A stretch of DNA of 64,000 nt from positions 186,001 through 250,000 of the forward strand of contig NZ_OY781381.1 in NCBI RefSeq assembly GCF_963676665.1, in the 5' to 3' direction. Numbering within the stretch: the stretch's first letter is position 1; the number at the start of each line of letters is the position of its first letter. The translations under genes were made by a program, and so were the position numbers. This stretch comes from an uncultured Tolumonas sp. (GTDB lineage Bacteria; Pseudomonadota; Gammaproteobacteria; Enterobacterales; Aeromonadaceae). Below the pieces are notes generated by a model that was not told the origin of the DNA, searched no databases, and saw only the letters and a program-made list of their open reading frames with translations. This document shows positions 29,977 through 38,245 of this stretch, one piece after another.

Positions 29977-31041
29977 TTGAGCCGACACATTGCCACTCTC
30001 GACCTTCATTTAGACCCCGCTGATAGCCAACGACTGGCCAGTTTATGCGGCCCGTTTGATGACAACATCAAGCAGATTGAACGTCGCATGGGTGTGGAAA
30101 TCATCTATCGCAACAACCATTTCCAGATTGTTGGTAAAGGCGCTATCGCGCAAGTGGTCGCGGATCTGCTGAAACAACTGTATGTGGAAACACAGCCGGT
30201 ACGCGGGCTGAAAGTAGTCGATCTGACACCGGATCAAGTGCATCTGGCGATCCAGCAGAGTCATATGCTGGAACAAAGTGACGACAATGAAACACCGAAT
30301 GCCATTCCGTATGGCAAAGAAGTAAACATCAAAACCAAACGTGGCATGGTGAAACCACGCTCACCGAATCAGGCGCAATACGTCAATAACATTGTCGCGC
30401 ATGACATTACCTTTGGTATTGGCCCTGCGGGCACCGGTAAAACGTATTTAGCCGTGGCTGCCGCCGTCGATGCGTTAGAACGTCAGGAAGTGCGCCGTAT
30501 TCTGCTCACCCGCCCAGCGGTCGAAGCCGGTGAAAAACTGGGTTTCCTGCCCGGCGATTTGAGTCAGAAGGTCGACCCGTATTTGCGTCCGCTTTACGAT
30601 GCGCTGTTTGAGATGTTGGGGTTCGAGCGAGTTGAGAAACTGATCGAACGCAACATCATTGAGATTGCGCCGCTCGCTTATATGCGTGGTCGTACGCTGA
30701 ATGATGCCTTTATCATTCTGGATGAAGGACAAAACACCACAGTAGAACAGATGAAGATGTTCCTGACCCGTATCGGCTTTAACTCGCGCGCCGTGATCAC
30801 GGGTGACATTACCCAGATCGACTTGCCGCGCAACGTTAAATCGGGCCTGCGGCACTCGATCGAAGTGTTAAATGGTGTCGATGGGCTGTCATTTAACTTT
30901 TTCCAAGCTACAGATGTGGTTCGTCATCCAGTTGTCGCACGCATCGTGCAGGCTTACGAAAAATTTGAGCAACAAAAAATAATCGCGGAAAAGATAGTCG
31001 CGGAAGGTAAAGCAGCGCCACACGAGGAATCATCGTCATGA
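29977..31041 (+). CDS. ybeZ: PhoH-like ATPase YbeZ
   Basis: YbeZ is a PhoH-family P-loop ATPase functionally linked to YbeY and rRNA processing. A TTG start at 29977 with ACGAGGA five bases upstream gives 354 residues (E. coli 346); the ATG at 29947 lies in the loop of the miaB hairpin, has no Shine-Dalgarno and is rejected. The N-terminal domain carries [16 protein letters not shown], followed by the P-loop [10 protein letters not shown] and Walker [10 protein letters not shown]. The stop overlaps the ybeY start (ATGA), showing translational coupling. Confidence 0.94.
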   Translation: MSRHIATLDLHLDPADSQRLASLCGPFDDNIKQIERRMGVEIIYRNNHFQIVGKGAIAQVVADLLKQLYVETQPVRGLKVVDLTPDQVHLAIQQSHMLEQSDDNETPNAIPYGKEVNIKTKRGMVKPRSPNQAQYVNNIVAHDITFGIGPAGTGKTYLAVAAAVDALERQEVRRILLTRPAVEAGEKLGFLPGDLSQKVDPYLRPLYDALFEMLGFERVEKLIERNIIEIAPLAYMRGRTLNDAFIILDEGQNTTVEQMKMFLTRIGFNSRAVITGDITQIDLPRNVKSGLRHSIEVLNGVDGLSFNFFQATDVVRHPVVARIVQAYEKFEQQKIIAEKIVAEGKAAPHEESSS

Positions 31042-31505
31042 GCATCACGCTTGATCTGCAGTTAGCTTGTGCTGACAGCAGCGGCTTGCCAGCAGAAGCG
31101 CAATTTCAGCAGTGGCTGGATACTGCCATCTTACCGTTTCAGCAGGAAGCGGAAGTGACGATCCGCATTGTCGATGAAGCCGAAAGCAATGATCTGAACC
31201 TCACCTACCGTGGCAAAGATAAACCGACCAATGTGTTATCGTTTCCCTTCGAATGCCCGCCGGGTGTGGAAGATTTCCCCCTGTTAGGTGATTTAATCAT
31301 TTGCCGACAAGTGGTAGAACAGGAAGCCAGCGAGCAACAAAAAACGCTGGAATCGCACTGGGCGCACATGGTGATCCACGGCAGCTTGCATTTACTCGGT
31401 TATGACCATATAGAAGATGCTGAAGCCGAAGAGATGGAAGCGCTGGAAAAAGAATTCATGCAAGCGCTGAATTATCCTGCCCCTTATAAAGATGATGAAA
31501 TTTAA
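31038..31505 (+). CDS. ybeY: Endoribonuclease YbeY (rRNA maturation factor)
   Basis: YbeY is a zinc-dependent endoribonuclease involved in 16S rRNA 3'-end maturation and ribosome quality control. The 155 residues equal E. coli YbeY in length. The metal-binding motif [11 protein letters not shown] places His114, His118 and His124 at the family positions, and the conserved Arg is in [14 protein letters not shown]. Its ATG overlaps the ybeZ stop by four bases, and corC follows after 14 bases. Confidence 0.97.
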   Translation: MSITLDLQLACADSSGLPAEAQFQQWLDTAILPFQQEAEVTIRIVDEAESNDLNLTYRGKDKPTNVLSFPFECPPGVEDFPLLGDLIICRQVVEQEASEQQKTLESHWAHMVIHGSLHLLGYDHIEDAEAEEMEALEKEFMQALNYPAPYKDDEI

Positions 31506-31519
31506 GGATTTATGACATC

Positions 31520-32398
31520 ATGAGTGATGAGCACCCTCACAGTAGTCACGGTTCACCGCGAAAAAAATGGCTGGAACGCTTAAGCCATCTGTTTCAGGGT
31601 GAGCCGAAAGATCGTAATGATCTGGTTGAAGTAATACAGGATGCGGAAGAGCGCGACGTCATCGATGAAGATACCAAAGAGATGATCGAAGGCGTGCTGG
31701 AAGTATCCGAACTGCGTGTGCGCGATATCATGATCCCCCGCACGCAAATGATCACTATCCGCCGCGATCAGCCGGTATCCGCCTTTTTACCGATGATCAT
31801 CCGCTCTGCGCATTCCCGTTTTCCGGTGATCAGCGACGATAAAGATCATGTCGATGGCATTCTGCTAGCGAAAGACCTACTGCCGTATGGCTTTGGCTTA
31901 ACGGCGGAACCGTTTGATTTCGAAAAAACCCTACGCCCTGCGGTGGTGGTGCCGGAAAGTAAACGCGTCGATCGACTGTTAAAAGAGTTTCAGCAACAAC
32001 GCTATCATATGGCGATCGTCGTTGATGAATTCGGTAGTGTCTCCGGTCTGGTGACGATAGAAGATATTCTGGAATTGATCGTGGGTGAGATTGAAGACGA
32101 ATACGATGAACTATCGACCGATCAACCCTCGATCCGCGCGCTGGATGAACGTCGTTTTACACTCAATGCGTTAACGCCAATCGAAGAATTCAACGAGCAC
32201 TTTGGCAGCCATTTTAGCGACGATGACGTCGACACCATTGGTGGCATCGTCATGCACGGCTTTGGCCACCTGCCAAAACGAGGTGATAGCATCGAGCTGT
32301 CAGGGTTTGTCTTCAAGATCCTACAGGTTGATCGTCGCCGCCTGATCCAATTACAAGTGACCATTCCTGAACAGCGATCTCATAATGAAGTGGAATAA
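31520..32398 (+). CDS. corC: CorC/YbeX CBS-domain protein
   Basis: CorC (YbeX) is a cytosolic CBS-pair protein first linked to Mg/Co efflux and more recently to ribosome metabolism. The 292 residues match E. coli in length. Two CBS domains cover about residues 66-190 (VRDIMIPRTQM, then HMAIVVDEFGSVSGLVTIEDILE) and a CorC_HlyC domain about 205-285 (FGHLPKRGDSIEL). No TM segment is seen. Its 3' end overlaps lnt by 14 bases, so the two genes are co-translated. Confidence 0.96.
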   Translation: MSDEHPHSSHGSPRKKWLERLSHLFQGEPKDRNDLVEVIQDAEERDVIDEDTKEMIEGVLEVSELRVRDIMIPRTQMITIRRDQPVSAFLPMIIRSAHSRFPVISDDKDHVDGILLAKDLLPYGFGLTAEPFDFEKTLRPAVVVPESKRVDRLLKEFQQQRYHMAIVVDEFGSVSGLVTIEDILELIVGEIEDEYDELSTDQPSIRALDERRFTLNALTPIEEFNEHFGSHFSDDDVDTIGGIVMHGFGHLPKRGDSIELSGFVFKILQVDRRRLIQLQVTIPEQRSHNEVE

Positions 32399-33938
32399 TT
32401 CTGACGGGTTTAATCGCCCTTCGTCGCAACGCGCTCTCTGGGGCGCGTTGCTGTCTGGTTTGCTCTGTGGCGCCGCCTTTGCACCATTGAATTGGTGGCC
32501 ATTGGCATTTGTGGCCATGTTGGGCTTATTGGCCTCACTACATCAGCAAACCGCTGGCCGGGCATTCCGCCTGACCTGGTTGTTTGCGATGGCGATGAAT
32601 CTGCCCAGCCTTTGGTGGATCCACGTCAGCATGACGCAATTTGGGGGAATATCCCTGCCCGTTGCGTTTGTGCTGGTCGCCATGCTCTGTGCTTATCTTT
32701 CTTTATACCCTGCTCTTGCTGCGGCACTGCTCAACCGCTTCTTTCCAAAAGCGGGAGCTACCCGTCTGTTATTGGCATTTCCGGCATTGTGGTTGATCAG
32801 TGACTGGGCGATGGGTCACGTGATGACCGGTTTCCCGTGGATGTGGCTGGGTTATTCTCAGGTCGACAACTGGCTAACAGGGTTTGCCCCCTTGTTTGGT
32901 GTGCAAAGCGTCACACTAGCAGTGCTGTGGTGTGCAGCAGCCTGTTTGTTGTGCTGGCAACAACGCCGGATTTTATGGCTACTGCTGCCGCCATTACTGT
33001 TTGTCACCGGTTATGGCTTACAACAAAAAGTCTGGACGCAACCCGGCAAGCCCGTGAATTTCGCGCTGGCACAAGGCAACATTCCACAATCATCGAAATG
33101 GGACCCTAATTTCATCAAGCCAACCCTGCTTCGCTATATTGACTTGACCCGCGAAAGCAAAGGTGCCGATATCATTATCTGGCCGGAATCCGCCGTTCCG
33201 GCGCTGGAAAATGACATGCGTGAATTCATGACCAACATGGATGATGCCATGCGCAGTCAGAAAGCCGGTTTTATTACTGGCATCCAATATTATGATCAGT
33301 CGCAGGATCGCTATTATAACGGTGTGGTAGCAACGGGCCTGATGGATAAGGAAGGCAAGCTCAGTTATCAATATGGTCAAGGTAACCGCTGGTATAAACA
33401 CCATCTGTTACCGATCGGTGAGTTTGTACCATTTGGCAATTTACTACGCCCTATCGCGCCATTTTTTGATCTGCCAATGTCCTCATTTTCTCGCGGTGAT
33501 GCAGTACAGGACAACCTGTTAGCCGGTGGCTATAAGTTTGCGACCTCCATCTGTTATGAAATGGAGTACTCCGATGAGTTACGCCAGAATATTCATGAAG
33601 ACACGCAATTTATTGTCAACGTGTCGAATGACAGCTGGTTTGGCACCTCGGGCGGCCCGTGGCAACACATGGAAATCGCGCGCATGCGTGCGATAGAGTT
33701 TGGTAAACCGGTCGTCCGCGCTACCAATAGCGGCGTCACCGTGGTGTTTGATCATCAGGGCAAAACGATTGGCATGCTGCCACAGTTTGAACAGAAAGTG
33801 TTGCGTGCTGATGTGGCACCCACCACTGGCGTTACTCCTTATACCCGTTGGGGCTCGCTGCCGCTGATTGGCTTTTGTATTGCGGGGCTTATCATCGCAC
33901 TCTGGCAGCAAAACCGTAAGCGCGCTCGTTACTTATAA
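32385..33938 (+). CDS. lnt: Apolipoprotein N-acyltransferase Lnt
   Basis: Lnt performs the last step of lipoprotein maturation, N-acylating the lipidated cysteine in the inner membrane. The 517 residues (E. coli 512) have about six N-terminal TM helices, a nitrilase domain (about 224-480) and a C-terminal TM helix (about 485-505). The catalytic triad is Glu268 (WPESAVPALE), Lys338 (WYKHHLLPIGE) and Cys390 (TSICYEMEYSD). It is the last gene of the miaB-side cluster; Pal and NlpD, also encoded in this window, are substrates by inference. Confidence 0.97.
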   Translation: MKWNNSDGFNRPSSQRALWGALLSGLLCGAAFAPLNWWPLAFVAMLGLLASLHQQTAGRAFRLTWLFAMAMNLPSLWWIHVSMTQFGGISLPVAFVLVAMLCAYLSLYPALAAALLNRFFPKAGATRLLLAFPALWLISDWAMGHVMTGFPWMWLGYSQVDNWLTGFAPLFGVQSVTLAVLWCAAACLLCWQQRRILWLLLPPLLFVTGYGLQQKVWTQPGKPVNFALAQGNIPQSSKWDPNFIKPTLLRYIDLTRESKGADIIIWPESAVPALENDMREFMTNMDDAMRSQKAGFITGIQYYDQSQDRYYNGVVATGLMDKEGKLSYQYGQGNRWYKHHLLPIGEFVPFGNLLRPIAPFFDLPMSSFSRGDAVQDNLLAGGYKFATSICYEMEYSDELRQNIHEDTQFIVNVSNDSWFGTSGGPWQHMEIARMRAIEFGKPVVRATNSGVTVVFDHQGKTIGMLPQFEQKVLRADVAPTTGVTPYTRWGSLPLIGFCIAGLIIALWQQNRKRARYL

Positions 33939-33950
33939 TCCAATTAAACC

Positions 33951-33972
33951 GCAGGTCAGTCATCTGGCCTGC
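33951..33972 (+). terminator. Hairpin after lnt
   Basis: GCAGGTCAG-TCAT-CTGGCCTGC forms a 9-bp stem with one G-U pair, followed by a weak T-tract (TTAGTCTCTT), 13 bases after the lnt stop and just before the convergent HAD gene ends. Confidence 0.5.
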
Positions 33973-33980
33973 TTAGTCTC

Positions 33981-34658
33981 TTAACCAAACAGAGCCACAA
34001 CATCTAACTCATCCAACTGTGCAATCACCTGATGCACACCTACTACTGAACTTAATGACGTGTGTTTTTCTTTCGGGCCAAGCGCCACAATGTAACCGGC
34101 ACCACCTCGCCTTGCCGCTTCCAAACCAGATACTGAATCTTCAATTAGTAAACATTCCGTAAATGGCACATTAATTTGCGCCGCCGCGGCCAAAAATAAC
34201 GCCGGATCTGGTTTTCCTGGGCGTGAACCGTCATCAAAAACCAGTTTAGCCGGATCAAACCACCGCGCTAAATCCAGCTGCTGATAATAAAAATCGACGT
34301 TTAATTTTGGAGAAGCGGTAGCGATAGTGAACGGGATCTGACGCTGTTGCAGTTGCTCTAACAGCGCAACGGCACCCGGTGAAAAACAATATTCAGCACC
34401 AGCGGCAATGGCCAGCTCATGATAGGTATGTTCTTTCTGTTCTATCAACGAGTTGAGTTCAATTGGCGTTAATTCATGACCCGAGAGATAAGTTAGAGTA
34501 TGGCGATTATTCCGGCCATGAACATGCAGATCCATTTCTTCATGTGTGAATGCTTTGCCACGCAGTCGTTCAGAAAACAGCTGCCATGCTTGTTCATGCA
34601 AATGCGTATCCCACAGCAATACGCCATTAAAATCAAAAACCACACCACGCAAGTTCAT
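33981..34658 (-). CDS. HAD-superfamily hydrolase (subfamily IA-like)
   Basis: A 225-residue HAD protein resembling beta-phosphoglucomutase/phosphatase relatives. Motif I is FDFNGVLLWD, with nucleophile Asp9 but Asn11 where most phosphatases have the acid/base Asp. Motif II is TIATASPK (Ser/Thr near 114-116), motif III Lys149 in GKPDPALF, and motif IV Glu173-Asp174 in LIEDSVSGLEAA. An alpha-helical cap occupies about 18-85. The substrate cannot be told from sequence. It stands alone, convergent with lnt and about 120 bases downstream of a small gene in the same direction. Confidence 0.85.
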   Translation of the reverse strand: MNLRGVVFDFNGVLLWDTHLHEQAWQLFSERLRGKAFTHEEMDLHVHGRNNRHTLTYLSGHELTPIELNSLIEQKEHTYHELAIAAGAEYCFSPGAVALLEQLQQRQIPFTIATASPKLNVDFYYQQLDLARWFDPAKLVFDDGSRPGKPDPALFLAAAAQINVPFTECLLIEDSVSGLEAARRGGAGYIVALGPKEKHTSLSSVVGVHQVIAQLDELDVVALFG

Positions 34659-34757
34659 GTTTGCCCCAGATAAATAAATCTAACAATCAATTCTGAATTG
34701 CAGTGTCAGATCGTTTTCATTCTGGATTCCAGTGAGACATACATAAAGAGGGATAAA

Positions 34758-34780
34758 GATCACATATTGATAATGTGATC
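34758..34780 (-). terminator. Hairpin overlapping the stop of the YdcH-like gene
   Basis: GATCACAT-(7 nt)-ATGTGATC is a perfect 8-bp inverted repeat, followed on the minus strand by TTTATCC. One arm covers the stop codon of the gene at 34779. A weak terminator is likely. Confidence 0.5.
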
Positions 34781-35003
34781 ATTTATTCAATAACTGTCGG
34801 TATAGTGACTCTTTCAGACGTAATCGTTGTGTGGTTAAGTCCGTCAAAACACCCGAAGCATCACCGCCGCTCAGCGTCATGATCTGCGCATCTACCGCAT
34901 AAAATGAAGCCAGCTGTGCTGCAAATTCAGGATCTGCATGACTTAATCGTGTAAAACGATCACTCAGATCGGGAAATTCTTCTGCCAATGAATATGACAC
35001 CAT
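34779..35003 (-). CDS. YdcH-like small helical protein (DUF465 type)
   Basis: A 74-residue protein, mostly alpha-helical and charged, that resembles the DUF465/YdcH family: a helix with FPDLSDRFTRLSHADPEFA, a middle turn and a C-terminal helix RLRLKESLYRQLLNK. No TM segment or known catalytic motif. The ATG at 35003 has a very strong GGAGG four bases upstream, so it is really translated. It lies 51 bases downstream of dusA in the same direction. Function unknown; the family call is from pattern resemblance only. Confidence 0.75.
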   Translation of the reverse strand: MVSYSLAEEFPDLSDRFTRLSHADPEFAAQLASFYAVDAQIMTLSGGDASGVLTDLTTQRLRLKESLYRQLLNK

Positions 35004-35054
35004 GAGACCTCCGGATAGACAGGTCTCTTGACTATAGATGATTATGGTTATTAT

Positions 35055-36074
35055 TTAGTCAGAAAGATCACATTCCTGCACATGTTTTAAGGCAGCCAGC
35101 ACCACCGACGTATCGGCACCTTTACGTGGCGCATTTTCGCTGAGATGACGACGCCAGGCGCGAGCTCCCGGCACCCCCTGGAACAAGCCCAACATATGTC
35201 GGGTGATGTGCGACAACGTGCCAGCACCACTGCTTAAATGAGCTTCGATATACGGCAACATCTGCATGACCACGTCATAGCGGGAAAGCACCGGATGATG
35301 ATCAGCAAATAATTCAGCATCCACCTGCGCCAGCATATAAGGGTTTTGATACGCTTCACGTCCTACCATCACACCATCAACATATTGCAGATGCTGTTTA
35401 GCTTGCAGTAAATCAGTGACACCACCATTAATGGCAATCGTCAGATGCGGATAATCACGCTTCAGCTGATACACACGCTCGTAATCCAGCGGTGGAATTT
35501 CACGGTTTTCTTTCGGACTTAAGCCACTCAGCCAAGCTTTACGTGCATGCACAACAAAGGTATCACAACCCGAGACTTGCACTGTCTCAATAAAATTGCA
35601 CAGAAATTCATAGGAATCGAAATCATCAATACCAATACGGGTTTTCACCGTCACTGGAATGCTGACTTCCGCCCGCATCGCGGCGACACAATCAGCGACC
35701 AGTTGCGCAGAGGCCATCAGACAAGCGCCAAAGCGACCATTTTGCACGCGGTCCGATGGGCAGCCCACATTCAGATTTATTTCTTCATAACCGCGCGCTT
35801 CCGCAATTTTGGCACAACGCGCTAAATCGGTAGGTTCAGAACCACCCAGTTGTAACGACAACGGATGTTCTTCCGGGCTATATTGCAGATACTCACCGTT
35901 ACCAAACAGGATCGCCCCTGTGGTGACCATCTCGGTATAGAGTAAGGTATTTTTAGTCAATAAACGGTGGAAATAACGGCAATGTCGATCAGTCCAGTCC
36001 AGCATGGGCGCGATAGAAAAACGATTAAGAGAATAAGCTGAAACGCTATCAAGCGATGGGGCCGGACTGAACAT
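35055..36074 (-). CDS. dusA: tRNA-dihydrouridine(20/20a) synthase DusA
   Basis: DusA is an FMN-dependent reductase making dihydrouridine at positions 20 and 20a of the tRNA D-loop. The 339 residues start the TIM barrel with [19 protein letters not shown], the DusA-type signature, and the catalytic Cys105 is in [16 protein letters not shown]-phosphate-binding residues are in AINGGVTD and [14 protein letters not shown]. The start at 36074 gives an N-terminal extension of about 17 residues before the conserved core, similar to E. coli. Confidence 0.96.
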   Translation of the reverse strand: MFSPAPSLDSVSAYSLNRFSIAPMLDWTDRHCRYFHRLLTKNTLLYTEMVTTGAILFGNGEYLQYSPEEHPLSLQLGGSEPTDLARCAKIAEARGYEEINLNVGCPSDRVQNGRFGACLMASAQLVADCVAAMRAEVSIPVTVKTRIGIDDFDSYEFLCNFIETVQVSGCDTFVVHARKAWLSGLSPKENREIPPLDYERVYQLKRDYPHLTIAINGGVTDLLQAKQHLQYVDGVMVGREAYQNPYMLAQVDAELFADHHPVLSRYDVVMQMLPYIEAHLSSGAGTLSHITRHMLGLFQGVPGARAWRRHLSENAPRKGADTSVVLAALKHVQECDLSD

Positions 36075-36370
36075 GCCTGCTATAACCTGTGTAAGCTAAA
36101 AGGCAGAATATGGTACGTGAGATTTATGGCATTGCAACAATCGACTGCATGCCACAAAAAAAGCTTAAAAATACCGCGTTAATTTAACATCTGTGAGAAA
36201 TAATCGTGTCACTAACTACCGCTTGGCGACGGGTATGTTAGAGTTTAGCTATAGGGATGCTATCTTCATCACTGCAATTGCACCGAAAAACATAATAATC
36301 GAACACGTTATTTTTTCTGTTATATCCATATATTTTACAGAAACGTGTCAGTAAGAGGAATATCCATAAG
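36075..36370. other. Divergent dusA/cheX-like intergenic region
   Basis: These 296 bases hold the promoters of dusA (-) and the CheX-like gene (+). A direct repeat CGTGTCANTAA occurs at 36205-36215 and 36344-36354, the second copy just before the CheX-like ribosome binding site (AGAGGAA at 36353-36360). No convincing sigma-70 pair and no open reading frame with a good start were found. Confidence 0.4.
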
Positions 36371-36832
36371 ATGCGCGCAGAATTTGTTAATCCGTTTCTG
36401 TTATCGTTAATGAATGTAATGAGCACTATGGCTCAGCTCGAACTAAAACCGGGCGCCCCCCGGAAAAAGAGTGATGATGTCGCCAGAGGTGACGTTTCCG
36501 GCCTGATCGGCATGGTCGGCCCACAAACTAAGGGCTCATTTTCCATTACTTTTGATAAAGCTTTGGCTCTCGAAGTCATGCGCAGAATGCTGGGTGAGTC
36601 ACCGAGTACTATCAATGAAGAAGTAACCGACATGGTGGGTGAAATTACCAACATGGTAACCGGTGGCGCCAAACGTATTCTGGGTGAAAAAGGCTATGAT
36701 TTTGATATGGCTACACCAATTGTGGTTTCTGGTGCTAACCACACCATCAGCCACAAAGGTAATGCGCCAAAGATCCTGATGCCATTTGAATGTGAATTCG
36801 GTAACGCGACTATTGAGATCTGTTTTGAGTGA
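36371..36832 (+). CDS. CheX-family protein (CheY-P phosphatase-like), orphan
   Basis: A 153-residue protein of the CheC/CheX/FliY phosphatase fold. The active-site signature D-x3-E-x2-N is present as Asp87-Glu91-Asn94 in TDMVGEITNMVTGGAK, the pair Glu/Asn being the residues that dephosphorylate CheY-P in characterised homologues. KGSFSITFDKALALEVMRRM and MPFECEFGNATIEICFE fit the beta-alpha layout of CheX. No chemotaxis or receiver gene is nearby in this window, so its partner is unknown. An 80-residue membrane protein follows after 30 bases. Confidence 0.85.
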   Translation: MRAEFVNPFLLSLMNVMSTMAQLELKPGAPRKKSDDVARGDVSGLIGMVGPQTKGSFSITFDKALALEVMRRMLGESPSTINEEVTDMVGEITNMVTGGAKRILGEKGYDFDMATPIVVSGANHTISHKGNAPKILMPFECEFGNATIEICFE

Positions 36833-36862
36833 TTTTTCGCTGACAGCGACAAAGGATGTTGT

Positions 36863-37105
36863 ATGTTTTCAAAACTGTTCTTTTGGGCATTCGTAGCCTT
36901 CATTGCCATGTTGGTCTGTTCCAAGATTAATCTGGAGACCTCTATTTACAAAGAGGAACAAAACAGCCTGGAAATCATCTTTCCACAGTGGAAAACTGAA
37001 CAGCCCTGGTTTTACTTCTACTGGACACCGGGCACAGTGAAATGGCAGCAAGATCCGGTTGAAGAAAAAACGGATGAATCAACACCGAGCCTGCCAGCAC
37101 TTTAA
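36863..37105 (+). CDS. Small membrane protein, unknown function
   Basis: An 80-residue protein with one N-terminal hydrophobic segment (about residues 4-20, LFFWAFVAFIAMLVCS) and a hydrophilic remainder rich in Trp, Phe and Glu (PQWKTEQPWFYFYW), ending in an acidic, Pro-containing tail. The segment could be a TM anchor or an uncleaved signal. AAAGGA lies about seven bases before the ATG. It follows the CheX-like gene in the same direction and is closed by a strong terminator, so the two form a likely bicistron. I do not recognise the family. Confidence 0.7.
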   Translation: MFSKLFFWAFVAFIAMLVCSKINLETSIYKEEQNSLEIIFPQWKTEQPWFYFYWTPGTVKWQQDPVEEKTDESTPSLPAL

Positions 37106-37120
37106 TATCGCTTTCATGCC

Positions 37121-37156
37121 AATAAAAACGCCGACTTATTTCTCGGCGTTTTTATT
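37121..37156. terminator. Bidirectional terminator between the small membrane protein gene and alr
   Basis: AATAAAAACGCCGA-(8 nt)-TCGGCGTTTTTATT is a perfect 14-base inverted repeat with A- and T-tracts. It serves the plus-strand bicistron and the minus-strand alr, whose stop is four bases away. Confidence 0.92.
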
Positions 37157-37159
37157 GGG

Positions 37160-38236
37160 TCATTTGTATTCCATTATCACACGTGGTGTCAGCTTGGTGA
37201 TCAGCTCATAGGGTATGGTTCCTATGGCTTCAGCAACGGTTTCAACCGCCAGCCCCTCACCCCACAGCGTGACATCATCACCGACTTGATCAACCGCATC
37301 AGGGCCCAGATCTACGGTCAACATATCCATCGATACACGACCGACTAAAGGCACAATCCGACCATTCACCAACACTGGTACACCACTTGGCGCCATCCGC
37401 GGGTAACCATCACCATAGCCGATAGCCACCACGCCAATTTTGGTATCCCGCGGCGATACCCACTTCGCACCATAACCGACCGGTTCGCCTTGTTTTAACA
37501 CCCGTACCGCAATCAAATTGGTTTTCACCGTCATCACCGGATGCAAACCATGGTCAATACCGGTTTTACCTTCAAACGGTGAAGCGCCATATAACATGAT
37601 GCCAGGGCGGATCCAATCTGCATGTGCGTCATGCCACTCCATGATCCCGGCAGAACTGGCCAATGAACGTTGTCCCGAATAATTCTTGGTCAGTTGATTA
37701 AACAGCTCAATCTGTCTTGCGGTGGCCAGATTATCCAACTCATCTGCACAGCTGAAATGGGTAATAAAATTAAAGGGTTGTACGACATTTTTACATTTCG
37801 CCAACCGAGCACAGAATGCATCTACCTCTTCTGGGCGTACCCCCAATCGATGCATACCGGTATCCAGTTTGACCCAAACGGTCACCGGGTTTGGCAACGT
37901 CATTTGCTCCAGTGCCTGTAATTGTTCTTCAGTGTGCACCGCGGTTTGCAGATTATTTGCAGCCAACACAGGCAGATCATCGGCACTGAAAAAACCTTCC
38001 AGCATGATGATAGGTTTCACGATCCCGCTGGAACGCAGGATCAGCGCTTCTTCCAAACGAGCCACCGCATAAGCGTCGGCAGAAGATAATGTTTTCGCTA
38101 CCGGCACCAAGCCGTGGCCGTAAGCATTGGCTTTGACTACCGCGACCACTTTCGTGTTCGCCGGGATCTGAGATCGGACTACCGCAAGATTGTGTTGTAA
38201 TGCCTGAGAATCAATCTGCGCCGTTGCACCCTTCAT
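37160..38236 (-). CDS. alr: Alanine racemase
   Basis: Alr interconverts L- and D-alanine with PLP, supplying D-Ala for peptidoglycan. The 358 residues (E. coli Alr 359) contain the PLP-binding Lys35 in [10 protein letters not shown] and the second-base Tyr in [10 protein letters not shown] (about 265), with [10 protein letters not shown] and [13 protein letters not shown] further along. It lies 10 bases after dnaB and is probably co-transcribed with it; the dnaB-alr order is the same in E. coli. Confidence 0.97.
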   Translation of the reverse strand: MKGATAQIDSQALQHNLAVVRSQIPANTKVVAVVKANAYGHGLVPVAKTLSSADAYAVARLEEALILRSSGIVKPIIMLEGFFSADDLPVLAANNLQTAVHTEEQLQALEQMTLPNPVTVWVKLDTGMHRLGVRPEEVDAFCARLAKCKNVVQPFNFITHFSCADELDNLATARQIELFNQLTKNYSGQRSLASSAGIMEWHDAHADWIRPGIMLYGASPFEGKTGIDHGLHPVMTVKTNLIAVRVLKQGEPVGYGAKWVSPRDTKIGVVAIGYGDGYPRMAPSGVPVLVNGRIVPLVGRVSMDMLTVDLGPDAVDQVGDDVTLWGEGLAVETVAEAIGTIPYELITKLTPRVIMEYK

Positions 38237-38245
38237 GAATAATCC

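Noticed and set aside
36225-36245. Possible sigma-54 promoter (TTGGCGACGGGTATGTTA) before the CheX-like gene
   Set aside because: GG and GT are 10 bases apart, but the -12 GC and the surrounding consensus are missing, and no upstream activator site is evident.
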